Below are positions 28,684-37,359 of a stretch of DNA of 64,000 nucleotides, in pieces. A program made the position numbers and the translations under genes. The notes beneath the pieces are model-generated. The model was given only the letters and a program-made list of their open reading frames with translations. It was not told the DNA's origin and did not search any database. Position 1 is the stretch's first letter. Each line of letters opens with the position of its first letter. Origin of the DNA: Nitrospira sp. (GTDB taxonomy: Bacteria > Nitrospirota > Nitrospiria > Nitrospirales > Nitrospiraceae); the NCBI GenBank assembly GCA_031315995.1, contig JALDRG010000012.1, positions 62,001 to 126,000 of the forward strand, written 5' to 3'.

Positions 28684-30090
28684 ATGAGGACGCATGTCTC
28701 CTTCTCGGTAATGATGGTGCTTGGACTCAGCCTCTCCGGGTGGCTGCCGGGAACGGCCGTGCCGACCCACGCCGAAACTGACAGCGGCGCGTCCCAGCGT
28801 AACGTATCGCCCGGTTTGCGCCTGCTGGAAGAACTTCAAACGGTCATTACCGACTTGGCCGAGGAAGCCAAGCCGTCGGTCGTCAGCATCTTTCCTATTC
28901 AGACAATGGGACGATCGCGTGAGGGGTCCGGAGAACGGGTGCCAAACTCGACCGGGTCAGGCTCCGGCGTCATCGTCGATCCCAACGGCCATATTCTCAC
29001 GAACAACCACGTGGTCGGCGACGCTGCGGAAGTCGAAGTCCGTTTCTCCGATAAAACCAAACTATTCGCGCAGGTGATCGGGAAGGATCCGGACACGGAT
29101 CTGGCGGTGTTGAAAGTCACCGCCGATCATCCTCTCCCCGCCGCCCATTTCGGTGACTCGGCCACCGTCAAGGTCGGTCAATGGGTGCTTGCCGTCGGGA
29201 ATCCCTTTGGTCTGGATCGGACGGTGACGCTGGGCGTGGTCAGCGGGATCGGACGAGAAAACATCAACCTCTCCCGCTACGAAAATTTCATTCAGACTGA
29301 TGCTTCCATCAATCCCGGCAACTCCGGCGGGCCGCTCTTCGACCTGCGCGGCGACATCATCGGGATCAACACCGCCATCATCAACTTTGCGCAAGGGATC
29401 GGCTTTGCTATTCCCTCCAACATGGCTAAGCACGTAATGCATCAACTGATCACGAAAGGCAAAGTCGTGCGCGCCTGGTTGGGCGTCGGCCTGCAACCAC
29501 TGACGCCGGAACTCGCGAACAAATTCGGCGTCGGTGAAAACGAAGGCGTCCTGGTGAATGAAGTGTTTGAGCGGGACCCGGCCGCCCTGGCCGGCATCAA
29601 ACCTGGCGATGTCATCACCAAAGTCGATGGCGCGCTCGTGGATACGACCAATAAACTCTCGCGTCTGGTGGGAGGACTCGAACCGGGATCGACGACCCGC
29701 GTCGAAGTCGTGCGGGACGGCAAGCGGATCAATCTGGACGTGGCCTTGAGCGAGCGTCGTGACGCGGTCGTCACGGCATCCTTGCCACAGAGCCGATCGG
29801 ACTTGAAGCTCGGCATCGACGTCCAGGACCTTACCGCCGGACTCGCTGAGAAATTTCACCTGAACGAGAGCCGCGGTGTGCTGATTTCAAAAGTCGAGCC
29901 TGGCAGCCTGGCGCAAGCCGAGGGTTTGCGGGAAGGCGATTTGGTGAAAGAAGTGAACCGAGTCGATACCGGCACGGTCGGAGAATTCACGGTCGCCGTC
30001 TCCAAGGTCAAACGCGGCGACACGATTCTCCTGCGCGTCTTACGCGAAGGGCGGGCCTTCTACGTCGTCCTGAAGCCCGCCGATCCCTAG
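28684..30090 (+). CDS. DegP/HtrA-family periplasmic serine protease
   Basis: The 468-residue Do-type protease degrades or refolds damaged envelope proteins. A signal peptide spans about 1-30. The trypsin-like domain has the full triad H109 (NNHVVGD), D139 (DTDLAVLK) and S214 (GNSGGPLF). Two PDZ domains follow (about 275-365 and 380-465), with WLGVGLQPLTPELA and LGIDVQDLTAGLAEKF. The length agrees with DegP/DegQ. It is preceded by a hairpin and followed by a convergent gene, so it is probably transcribed alone. Confidence 0.93.
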   Translation: MRTHVSFSVMMVLGLSLSGWLPGTAVPTHAETDSGASQRNVSPGLRLLEELQTVITDLAEEAKPSVVSIFPIQTMGRSREGSGERVPNSTGSGSGVIVDPNGHILTNNHVVGDAAEVEVRFSDKTKLFAQVIGKDPDTDLAVLKVTADHPLPAAHFGDSATVKVGQWVLAVGNPFGLDRTVTLGVVSGIGRENINLSRYENFIQTDASINPGNSGGPLFDLRGDIIGINTAIINFAQGIGFAIPSNMAKHVMHQLITKGKVVRAWLGVGLQPLTPELANKFGVGENEGVLVNEVFERDPAALAGIKPGDVITKVDGALVDTTNKLSRLVGGLEPGSTTRVEVVRDGKRINLDVALSERRDAVVTASLPQSRSDLKLGIDVQDLTAGLAEKFHLNESRGVLISKVEPGSLAQAEGLREGDLVKEVNRVDTGTVGEFTVAVSKVKRGDTILLRVLREGRAFYVVLKPADP

Positions 30091-30132
30091 TCTCGAGTGG
30101 AATCGAGCCGCCCGCTCACCCCACATTGCTCC

Positions 30133-32238
30133 TCAATGCGCGCCCACTCCGTGCCGCTCCGCTTTGTGCTCCTCGATGATACGGCCGGCGAGTTCATGCG
30201 GCACTTCTTCATACTGCGCGAAATCCATCAAGTAACTCCCCTGCCCTCCCGTCATCGAATTCAATGATGCGGCATATCTGAGCATCTCGGCCTGCGGCAC
30301 GAGGGCCGTCACGGTTTCCCGATGGCCGGTAGCCACCACCATGACGATCCGTCCGCGGCGGGCATTCAAATCCCCCAAGACCGCGCCGACGCAGTCGGTC
30401 GGGACCTCGACCTCCACTGTCATCAGCGGCTCAAGCAGCACCGGATGGGCCGCTTCCATGGCTTTTTTCACCCCCATGGACCCCGCGATCTTAAAGGCCA
30501 GTTCCGACGAATCGACGACATGGTAGGAGCCGTCGTAGACGGTGACCCGCAGATCCACGGTGGGATACCCCGCAAGCGGACCCTCCTGCAGCGCTTCGAG
30601 AACCCCCTTTTCCACCGCCGGCACGAAGTTCCTCGGAATCGCGCCGCCGACAATCTTGTTCTCGAATTCGAACCCCTGCCCACGCGGCAAGGGGCCGACC
30701 TCCAACCAGCAGTCGCCATATTGGCCATGCCCGCCGGTCTGCTTCTTGTACTTGCCCTGTGCCTGCGCCACACTACGGATCGTTTCACGATAGGGAATTT
30801 TCGGCGCGTGGAGCGTCACGTCTGCCCCGTATTTACGATGGAGCTTTTCCAATGCGACATCAAGATGGAGCTGGCCCATTCCACTCAACACCATCTCCTT
30901 CGTCTCCAAGTGACGAATGAACTCCAACCCCGGATCTTCCTCGATCAATTTGTGCAGCCCCAGACTCACTTTTTCGATATCGGCTTTTGATTTCGGCTCA
31001 ATCGCGAACGAGACCACCGGCTTGGCAAACTGAATCCCGGGATAGCGTATCGGCGCGCGTTCATCACACAGGGTATCGCCCGTCAGGCTGTCTTTGAGCT
31101 TGCCGATCGCCACGATATCCCCGGCCAAGGCCCGCGCGATCGGCGTGTATTTTTTTCCATAGATTGAAAACAGATGCCCGCCGCGTTCCCTCACCTGTCT
31201 GGTCGCGTTGTAGAAACCGGTATCCGCATCCAAGGTGCCGGAATAAAGACGCACATACGACAGCCGACCGACAAACGGATCGATCAGGGTCTTAAACACG
31301 AGCGCGGAGAACGGCTCGGTCGCCAAGGACTGCCTGCTGATCGGAGCACTGCCTTCGAGGAGACCACAGCCCTGCAAGGGAACAACCTGCGCCCGAGCGA
31401 TCGGAGACGGCAGAAGATCGACGAGGCACTGCAAGAGCATCTGTACCCCGATGTGTCGCAACGCGGATCCTCCGACAATGGGCACCAGCGACCCGCGTCG
31501 AACGCCGATCCGCAATCCTTCCAGTAACACCCCATCGGTGAGTCCGCCGTCGGTCAGGTAACGTTCGAGCAGCGCCTCATCTTCTTCCGCGACCAACTCG
31601 CTCACACGGCGCCTGGCCTGATCGACCTGATCGCGCCACTCGAGTGGCACCGGCCCCTGCTGCGCCTGGGGCCGGTCGAGCCCAGTAGTCACCACGCAGG
31701 TCTGCAGCAGGTTCACGATATCGTGCAATGGTGCGCCGCCGCCGAGCGGGAGCGTCAACGGGACAGCGGTCATCTCCAATTCCTTGCTCAAGTCCTCCAT
31801 CGTTTTCTCGAAATCCGTGCCGTCTTTGTCCAAGTCGTTGACGAACACGACGCACGGCAGTCCCTGATCATGGATGACGGTCCACAGCCGTTGGAGTTCG
31901 CTGCGCACTCCCATCGCCGCACTGACCACCAGCACCACGCCGTCCGCCACACGGAGGGCCGATCGTGTTTCGCCGATGAAGCTGGGAGAGCCGGGAGTAT
32001 CCAGCAGATTGAGCACCGTACCTTGGTGAGCACAACGAATCACGCTGGTGCTGAGTGATGTCCGACGATGAATTTCTTCGGGCTCGAAATCCGAGACCGT
32101 CGTGCCGGCAAGGATTGAGCCGGGAGCGGAGAGACTACCCGCGCAGTAGGCCAGGGCTTCGACTAACGAGGTTTTTCCGGATCCCGCATTCGACACCACA
32201 GCCACATTCCTGATGGATTCGGTGAGGGGCACGTTCAT
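30133..32238 (-). CDS. elongation factor G-like GTPase (second EF-G family)
   Basis: The 701-residue protein has the EF-G domain order I-V. G motifs are NAGSGKTS (G1), DTPGSPSF (G3) and a variant G4, NDLDKD, instead of NKMD. Domain IV carries TGGHGQYGDCWLEVGP, and the C-terminal end has MTGGQGSYLMDFAQYEEVP. It belongs to the EF-G-like group often kept beside a canonical FusA, which is not in this window. Whether it translocates, recycles ribosomes or does something else is not known from sequence. The ATG at 32238 has GAGGAGG eight bases upstream. Confidence 0.88.
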   Translation of the reverse strand: MNVPLTESIRNVAVVSNAGSGKTSLVEALAYCAGSLSAPGSILAGTTVSDFEPEEIHRRTSLSTSVIRCAHQGTVLNLLDTPGSPSFIGETRSALRVADGVVLVVSAAMGVRSELQRLWTVIHDQGLPCVVFVNDLDKDGTDFEKTMEDLSKELEMTAVPLTLPLGGGAPLHDIVNLLQTCVVTTGLDRPQAQQGPVPLEWRDQVDQARRRVSELVAEEDEALLERYLTDGGLTDGVLLEGLRIGVRRGSLVPIVGGSALRHIGVQMLLQCLVDLLPSPIARAQVVPLQGCGLLEGSAPISRQSLATEPFSALVFKTLIDPFVGRLSYVRLYSGTLDADTGFYNATRQVRERGGHLFSIYGKKYTPIARALAGDIVAIGKLKDSLTGDTLCDERAPIRYPGIQFAKPVVSFAIEPKSKADIEKVSLGLHKLIEEDPGLEFIRHLETKEMVLSGMGQLHLDVALEKLHRKYGADVTLHAPKIPYRETIRSVAQAQGKYKKQTGGHGQYGDCWLEVGPLPRGQGFEFENKIVGGAIPRNFVPAVEKGVLEALQEGPLAGYPTVDLRVTVYDGSYHVVDSSELAFKIAGSMGVKKAMEAAHPVLLEPLMTVEVEVPTDCVGAVLGDLNARRGRIVMVVATGHRETVTALVPQAEMLRYAASLNSMTGGQGSYLMDFAQYEEVPHELAGRIIEEHKAERHGVGAH

Positions 32239-32373
32239 AATGACCTCCTCTGATGAGTCGGCGGCCACTGTGGGCCTGGTTAGGGAGACGCGTGCAGGTG
32301 ATGCCATCCTTTCTCACAAGAGCGCTTCGAGTCTTGCCGTGAGGGCAGAACAGAGGCGATCGATCATGAGGGT

Positions 32374-33090
32374 TCAGACTGCAGACCCCTCCCCGCTGAG
32401 CCACCCTTGATCGGCGAAGCTGACATATCGACCATCCCCCACGATGAGGTGGTCCAAAACCTGAATCCCCAGGAGAGAGCCGGCGGACACCAACCTGGCC
32501 GTCAGGACACGGTCTTCCTGGCTCGGTGTGGGGTCTCCGCTGGGATGATTGTGGAGAAAAATAACCCCGGCCGCAGACGCGCGCATGGCGGGAATGAACA
32601 CTTCCCGCGGATGCACGATGCTCAGGGTCAGGCTCCCCTCGGAAATGGTCACATCACGAATGACCTGATTCTTGGCATCCAATAACACGACGGCAAAAAT
32701 CTCGTGCCGCAGGTCTCGCAGGCGTGCGTGATAATGCTTAAACAGATCGGCGCTCGAGCTGATACGCGTCCCGGTCGTCAACGGCGCCGACACCGCGCGC
32801 CGACCGACCTCGACCGCGGCCTGTAACTGCGCGGCCTTGGCAGGCCCTACCCCAGGAATGGCACAGAGTTCTTCCGCACTGCAGTGCAAGAGGCCAACGA
32901 TACCGCCGACGCGATCGAGCACCTCCATGCCGACTTTCACCGCCGAGGCTTCCTGCCGCCCTACCCGCAACAAAATCGCCAATAATTGCGCATCGGAGAG
33001 GCTTTCAGCCCCCTCTCTGAGCAATCGCTCGCGCGGCCGTTCGGTTTCAGGCCAGTCTCCGATCCCTCGCCCAGCTTTTTTGACTGTCAT
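32374..33090 (-). CDS. radC: RadC family JAMM/MPN-domain protein
   Basis: The 238-residue protein has the RadC layout: a helix-hairpin-helix region (IPGVGPAKAAQLQAAVEVGRR, about 76-98) followed by an MPN/JAMM domain. Metal-binding residues are present in EGSLTLSIVHPREVF and HNHPSGDPTPSQED. The family was long linked to DNA repair, but that role has not held up and the substrate is unknown. The stop lies 135 bases from the EF-G-like gene on the same strand. The ATG at 33090 matches the family N-terminus. Confidence 0.92.
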   Translation of the reverse strand: MTVKKAGRGIGDWPETERPRERLLREGAESLSDAQLLAILLRVGRQEASAVKVGMEVLDRVGGIVGLLHCSAEELCAIPGVGPAKAAQLQAAVEVGRRAVSAPLTTGTRISSSADLFKHYHARLRDLRHEIFAVVLLDAKNQVIRDVTISEGSLTLSIVHPREVFIPAMRASAAGVIFLHNHPSGDPTPSQEDRVLTARLVSAGSLLGIQVLDHLIVGDGRYVSFADQGWLSGEGSAV

Positions 33091-33274
33091 ACCAGCTTTC
33101 TACGACAAAAAAATGTCGGCCCGCACCTTTTTGTGCCGGAGACTTGACGCCTGAGGCATCTCATGTATGGCACGTATGACACATAAACTATTGATAATTA
33201 TAGACTTGACATTTTGGTGCAGCTCTTGCTTGAGGAGAGACACAGCTGTAAACGTCGCCACCCAGGAGGAGCAA

Positions 33275-33448
33275 ATGGAATGTCCGAAGTGTAAAGGCAT
33301 GATGATGTTGGAACGGTTCTCAGACTTCTTCCTCATTTTCTACGCCTGGAAATGCATCAACTGCGGGGCCATCATCGATCGGACCATTTCAGCAAATCGG
33401 AGAAAGAGCCTTGCCGCTCGCGAAGCGCAACCGGTTGCGGCTCGATAG
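33275..33448 (+). CDS. small zinc-ribbon protein
   Basis: The 57-residue protein starts MECPKCKGMM and has a second CINCG pair (residues about 27-30), a four-cysteine zinc ribbon, followed by a basic tail with NRRKSLAAR. The ATG at 33275 has a strong AGGAGGA Shine-Dalgarno; a longer in-frame reading from 33167 adds unrelated sequence. Small proteins of this design may bind nucleic acid or act as metal-dependent adaptors, but nothing specific can be said here. Confidence 0.7.
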   Translation: MECPKCKGMMMLERFSDFFLIFYAWKCINCGAIIDRTISANRRKSLAAREAQPVAAR

Positions 33449-33615
33449 TTCGGCCGTCTACCCCGCTCTGTTCGATGTGTGGTGTCGTGGTGTGAGGGCC
33501 AGAGAACATCGGCCACCTCCTCAGCCCGCGTGAATCGAGCCTTGGTGTCGCCCGATTATAGCGAGCCTCTTCGAACGCGTCAAAGCGCGCGATCTCCTCA
33601 TCGACGTCTACAGCG

Positions 33616-33637
33616 CTCCCCGCCTCCTGGCGGGGAG
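33616..33637. other. 9-base-pair GC-rich hairpin
   Basis: CTCCCCGCC and GGCGGGGAG pair perfectly around a TCCT loop. No T-tract follows on either strand, so it is a stable structure rather than a standard intrinsic terminator. It lies between the zinc-ribbon gene and the rsmD promoter. Confidence 0.5.
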
Positions 33638-33682
33638 AAGACCCTCCCAGGTCATTGGCCGCCCGCGTCAGACCTCGTCACC

Positions 33683-33711
33683 TTGACCCCTTCAAAAACG
33701 CTGTGTTAGAG
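33683..33711 (+). promoter_or_regulatory. possible rsmD promoter, TTGACC-17-TTAGAG
   Basis: TTGACC (33683-33688) and TTAGAG (33706-33711) are spaced by 17 bases; the -35 matches 5/6 and the -10 is weak. A start near 33718 would lead into the rsmD-coaD-aminotransferase operon. Confidence 0.4.
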
Positions 33712-33758
33712 TTTCGCACTTCTGGGCCAGGGACGAATGGCTCTCTCCGAATACGATC

Positions 33759-34331
33759 ATGCGCGTCATCGCAGGGCTTCATCGGGGCCGACGGTTGCTG
33801 GGTCCCAGAGGACAGGCCATTCGCCCGACCTCCGACCGAGTGAAGGAAGCCCTCTTTTCAATTCTTGGCGAACGCACTACAGGAGCCCGCGTGCTCGACC
33901 TCTATGCCGGTACCGGCTCGATTGGAATTGAAGCTCTGAGCCGGGGCGCGGCACATGTGACGTTTGTGGAAGCCGACCGCGAAGCCCTGCGTCTGATCCA
34001 ATCCAATCTGCGGCAATGCGGCCTGGAACTATCCGCCGATGTCTGCGCCTGCCCGGTCAGCCAATTCTTTCGTCGCGGAACCCAACGCTCCGGCCCCTAT
34101 GACATCGTATTCTGTGATCCTCCCTACCAGCTGACTCCGGAGTTGATCGAATTGACGAAACGGTGGGATGCCGGATGGCTGACCGGTGATGCCGTGCTTA
34201 TCCTCGAGCACGGACGGAAGGCGGAGATTCCCTCCGCTCTGGGTCCGCTCGCCCAGATCAAGCGATATGACTATGGCGACACGGTGCTCACTCGATTTCA
34301 CGTCAGCCCGAAAGACGCGCACCCCCTATGA
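33759..34331 (+). CDS. rsmD: 16S rRNA (guanine(966)-N(2))-methyltransferase
   Basis: RsmD methylates G966 of 16S rRNA in the assembled small subunit. The 190-residue Rossmann methyltransferase starts MRVIAGLHRGRRL as usual. It has PTSDRVKEALFSIL, the SAM-binding motif LDLYAGTGSIGIEALSRGA and the catalytic motif FCDPPYQL. Its stop overlaps the coaD ATG, an arrangement (rsmD-coaD) common in bacteria. Confidence 0.95.
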   Translation: MRVIAGLHRGRRLLGPRGQAIRPTSDRVKEALFSILGERTTGARVLDLYAGTGSIGIEALSRGAAHVTFVEADREALRLIQSNLRQCGLELSADVCACPVSQFFRRGTQRSGPYDIVFCDPPYQLTPELIELTKRWDAGWLTGDAVLILEHGRKAEIPSALGPLAQIKRYDYGDTVLTRFHVSPKDAHPL

Positions 34332-34816
34332 AAACAGCCGTCTACCCCGGCACATTTGATCCGATCACGCATGGCCATAGTGATATTATCCGGCGCGGAT
34401 TTCGGATGTTCGGAAAGGTGATCGTGGCCATTGCACCGAACCCGGGGAAACATCCATTATTCAGTGTAAAAGAACGATTGGACATGGTCGGACTGGTGAC
34501 GAAAGACCTGCCGAACCTGGAAGTCACGACCTTCGAAGGACTGCTGGTGGATTTTGTACGGACCAGAGGCGCCCATGCGATTCTCCGAGGCTTACGGGCC
34601 ATTTCTGATTTCGAACACGAGTTTCAGATGGCTCTCATCAATCGAAAACTGGCAGAAACCGTGGAAACGGTCTTTCTGATGCCCAGCGAAGAATTTTCTT
34701 ATTTGTCTTCCACCATCATCAAGGATGTCGCCAGCCACGGCGGGTCGCTCCAGGATTTTGTGCACCCCGAAGTGGCGCGGCGGCTTCAAGAACGAATTCG
34801 GAGTGTCAAAGGATGA
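34328..34816 (+). CDS. coaD: phosphopantetheine adenylyltransferase
   Basis: CoaD adenylylates 4'-phosphopantetheine in coenzyme A synthesis. The 162-residue protein has the nucleotidyltransferase HIGH-type motif GTFDPITHGHSDII (9-22), LRGLRAISDFEHEFQMA and the C-terminal SSTIIKDVASHGG. It overlaps rsmD upstream and the aminotransferase downstream, each by ATGA. Confidence 0.97.
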   Translation: MKTAVYPGTFDPITHGHSDIIRRGFRMFGKVIVAIAPNPGKHPLFSVKERLDMVGLVTKDLPNLEVTTFEGLLVDFVRTRGAHAILRGLRAISDFEHEFQMALINRKLAETVETVFLMPSEEFSYLSSTIIKDVASHGGSLQDFVHPEVARRLQERIRSVKG

Positions 34817-36006
34817 AACTGGCAGCCCGTGTCGGACGCATCGTTCCCTCCCCCACTCTCAGCATCACCGCCACCGCCAAGGCGATGGCGGCGCAAGGAA
34901 TCGACGTCATCGACTTCGCGTCCGGAGAGCCGGACTTCGATACACCTGAACCCGTAAAGACGGCGGCGGAAGCCGCCATTCGCGCGGGCTTCACGAAGTA
35001 CACGCCGTCGTCCGGCATCGATGAATTGCGCGGCGCGATTGTCGACAAGTTGAAAGAGGAACAGGGGCTTCAGTATGAGAAGTCTCAAATCCTGGTGTCC
35101 TGCGGCGCCAAACATTCCCTCTACAACGTTGCGGAAGCCCTCCTTGAAGCGGGCGACGAACTGATTATCCCCGTCCCCTTCTGGGTCTCCTATCAGGACC
35201 AGACCCTGCTGAATGACGCCACGCCGGTCCTACTGCAGACTCACGAACGGGATGGCTATACGATCAGTCAGGACGCGTTGGAAGCCGTCATCACGCCGCG
35301 GACCAAGGCCATTATCGTGAACAGTCCTTGCAACCCGACCGGCGCCACCTACGACCGGAAGACGCTCGAAGGCATCGCCGCCGTCGCCTTGCGCCATGAC
35401 CTCGTCATCATTTCCGACGAAATCTATGAGAAGGTCCTCTACGACGGTGTCCAGCACATCAGCATCGCCAGCTTGAGTCCTGAAGTGGCGGCGAAAACGG
35501 TGGTCATCAACGGCGTCTCGAAAGCCTATGCCATGACGGGTTGGCGGATCGGATACGCCGCGGGACCGAAGCCTTTGCTGACCGCCATGGCCAACATTCA
35601 AAGCCAGAGCACGTCGAATCCCTGCTCAATTTCCCAAAAAGCTGCAGTGGCGGCGTTACGCCTTGGGAACCCCTTTACGAAGGTGATGGTCGAGGAATTC
35701 GACCGACGCCGACGCCTGATGGTCGAACGCCTCAATAAGATGGCCGGCGTCAGCTGCCGCATGCCGACAGGGGCGTTCTATGCATTCCCAAACGTGAGCG
35801 GCCTGCTCTCCGCACGTTGGAAGGATCAACCGCTCGGTTCGGCGGCGAACCTGGCGACCTATTTGCTGAACGAGGCACAGGTGGCGCTGGTTCCGGGCGA
35901 ACCGTTCGGCAGTGACCGCCACATTCGACTGTCCTATGCGACCTCTATGGAGGCCATCGAGCGAGGACTCACCCGTATCGAGACGGCGCTCCGCCGCTTG
36001 TCCTAA
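34813..36006 (+). CDS. aspC: class I aspartate-type aminotransferase
   Basis: The 397-residue PLP enzyme of aminotransferase family I has the conserved segments DFASGEPDFDTPEPVK, NSPCNPTGATYDRKTLEGIA, ISDEIYEKVLYDG and the PLP lysine in VSKAYAMTGWRIGYAAGPK. This is the pattern of class Ib aspartate aminotransferases, which transaminate aspartate and oxaloacetate and sometimes prephenate. Exact specificity cannot be read from sequence, so the symbol is provisional. It is translationally coupled to coaD. Confidence 0.88.
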   Translation: MKLAARVGRIVPSPTLSITATAKAMAAQGIDVIDFASGEPDFDTPEPVKTAAEAAIRAGFTKYTPSSGIDELRGAIVDKLKEEQGLQYEKSQILVSCGAKHSLYNVAEALLEAGDELIIPVPFWVSYQDQTLLNDATPVLLQTHERDGYTISQDALEAVITPRTKAIIVNSPCNPTGATYDRKTLEGIAAVALRHDLVIISDEIYEKVLYDGVQHISIASLSPEVAAKTVVINGVSKAYAMTGWRIGYAAGPKPLLTAMANIQSQSTSNPCSISQKAAVAALRLGNPFTKVMVEEFDRRRRLMVERLNKMAGVSCRMPTGAFYAFPNVSGLLSARWKDQPLGSAANLATYLLNEAQVALVPGEPFGSDRHIRLSYATSMEAIERGLTRIETALRRLS

Positions 36007-36141
36007 TTACACAGGACTCCGATGCTGCGTCCCTCTTGATTGTGACCAAATCGAGGCTATTAAGGAATACGCGTGGCGGATTCACGGTGACTGAACATGA
36101 AGACGCCGTCACCGGCTATGTGATCAGAGGAGGAACGACCC

Positions 36142-36546
36142 GTGCCCATTTATGAATATGAATGTACCATCTGTGCTCACCGCTTCGAGTTAAAGCAAAG
36201 CATCAAGGACGACCCTATCAAAGAGTGCATCCGCTGCGGGAAAGAAGTGATGAGGCTTATTTCCTCACCAGCCATCATGTTCAAAGGCAGCGGATGGTAT
36301 ATCACCGACTATTCGGACAAGATGAAGCCTGGTGCAGGTAACGACTCCTCCGAGAAGCCAGCCGCGTCCGGCACTGACAAAGCAAAAGCGCCGGCTTCCA
36401 CAGAAAGCACAGCTGCGAGTCCTGCCGCGACACCGGCCTCAACGCCGGCGGCTCCCGCGAGCACCAGCGCATCCTCGACGACGAGTACGAGTACCTCCGG
36501 CGCCGGAACATCAAGTTCAGGCTCCTCATCGTCCTCAAGCACCTGA
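36142..36546 (+). CDS. FmdB-family zinc ribbon protein with Ser/Thr/Ala-rich tail
   Basis: Residues 1 to about 60 are an FmdB regulatory-type zinc ribbon: MPIYEYECTICAHRFEL and ECIRCGKEVMRLISSPA, giving two CxxC pairs, then GSGWYITDYS. FmdB-type proteins are usually 60-110 residues. Here about 70 further residues are almost only Ala, Ser, Thr, Pro and Gly, ending in a serine-rich run. The tail must be disordered; its purpose is unknown. The GTG at 36142 gives the canonical MPIYEYEC start. Confidence 0.85.
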   Translation: MPIYEYECTICAHRFELKQSIKDDPIKECIRCGKEVMRLISSPAIMFKGSGWYITDYSDKMKPGAGNDSSEKPAASGTDKAKAPASTESTAASPAATPASTPAAPASTSASSTTSTSTSGAGTSSSGSSSSSST

Positions 36547-36873
36547 CCTCTTTCGGCGAACAGTCGTCACAATCGAGCCACCCGCCTCTTGCGCCGAACG
36601 GTCGCAACAGCACGCTGAAACCATCCGCTGTCGGCGTTCTCGATGTCTGCGAAGCGGATCTCGTTGGGAATAAGAGCGTATGGCGGGTGGCGTAGAGCTG
36701 GTGGCAGCAGCCTCATTCTGTATGTTGGACCACGCGATGAGATAGACGCCACAGGTTCCCTTCGCTAGCGCAAGATGAGCGATGAACTACGCCGCCGACC
36801 TGATGCGGTGGCCTCTAGCCACCGCACAGAACGACATCACATTCGCTCTCCCGCTGCCGGCAGACTGGTTATC
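36547..36873. other. 327-base gap between convergent genes
   Basis: It separates the FmdB-type gene from a convergent lipoprotein gene. The only notable object is a 9-base-pair hairpin at 36804-36826. No tRNA-like cloverleaf and no credible open frame were found. Confidence 0.45.
36804..36826. terminator. 9-base-pair hairpin between convergent genes
   Basis: TGCGGTGGC and GCCACCGCA pair exactly around CTCTA, 48 bases beyond the lipoprotein stop. There is no T-tract on either side. It may stop or stabilise the minus-strand purine/lipoprotein transcript, or act in both directions. Confidence 0.4.
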
Positions 36874-37311
36874 TCACCGGACGGGTTTCGTTTTCTTATG
36901 CGTCTGGGGTCTGACCGAGGATTTCGCGGGGGCCTTAGGGGTTGTTTTAAGCGGCTTCTTCAGAGTCGTTTTTCCGGTCGGCTTCGCGGCGCTGCTTTTC
37001 GTGGCTTTCACGGCACGCTCTCTTGCTGCGGCGATGGAGCGCTCCAGATTCGCGATCATCGCGGACTTTTCTTTATTCACGCGCGTCAAATCTTCCACGC
37101 GAATCTGAAGTTCTTCTTTCGCCTTATTGGCGGCATTGAGTTGATTCTGGAGCAGCGCCTTGTCGGCCGCGGCCTGCTGAGCTTCCGAGTGCAACTGTTC
37201 GATTTGAGCCTGGAGTGCCGGCGGCCAGAAGTCACAACCTGCCAGTAGAAGCATCGCCCCAAAGCCAAGCACAGACAGCCCCATCACCGCGCGACGTGAA
37301 CGAATGAGCAT
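36874..37311 (-). CDS. coiled-coil lipoprotein with basic tail, function unknown
   Basis: The 145-residue product has a lipoprotein signal ending LLLAGC (C26). A heptad-rich helix follows (about 32-95, LQAQIEQLHSEAQQAAADK onward), then a Lys/Pro/Thr-rich tail ending HKKTKPVR. The overall plan recalls small envelope spacers of the Lpp type or peptidoglycan-associated lipoproteins, but no family was recognised. The ATG at 37311 is preceded by GGGAGG; an ATG at 37326 would lie in that ribosome site. It is the last gene of the minus-strand purH-purD-sua5 group. Confidence 0.7.
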   Translation of the reverse strand: MLIRSRRAVMGLSVLGFGAMLLLAGCDFWPPALQAQIEQLHSEAQQAAADKALLQNQLNAANKAKEELQIRVEDLTRVNKEKSAMIANLERSIAAARERAVKATKSSAAKPTGKTTLKKPLKTTPKAPAKSSVRPQTHKKTKPVR

Positions 37312-37359
37312 AAGTGGTCCTCCCATGAGGATGAATTATACCGACAACCGACGTTCAAA

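Larger units (their letters stand above)
33449..33758. other. 310-base gap before rsmD
   Basis: It contains a 9-base-pair hairpin (33616-33637) and a promoter-like site (33683-33711). One plus-strand frame (about 33540-33680) encodes a protein-like stretch, LFERVKARDLLIDVYS, but has a stop just upstream and no start codon, so no gene is called. Confidence 0.4.

Noticed and set aside
33206..33234. TTGACA before the small zinc-ribbon gene as a promoter
   Set aside because: The sequence 17-18 bases downstream (CTTGAG/TTGAGG) does not resemble a -10 box.
33540..33680. Plus-strand stretch with protein-like translation before rsmD
   Set aside because: A stop lies just upstream and there is no ATG, GTG or TTG; at best a gene remnant.
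36600..36800. Possible tRNA in the gap after the FmdB-type gene
   Set aside because: No T-loop sequence (GTTCRA type) or cloverleaf pairing could be found on either strand.
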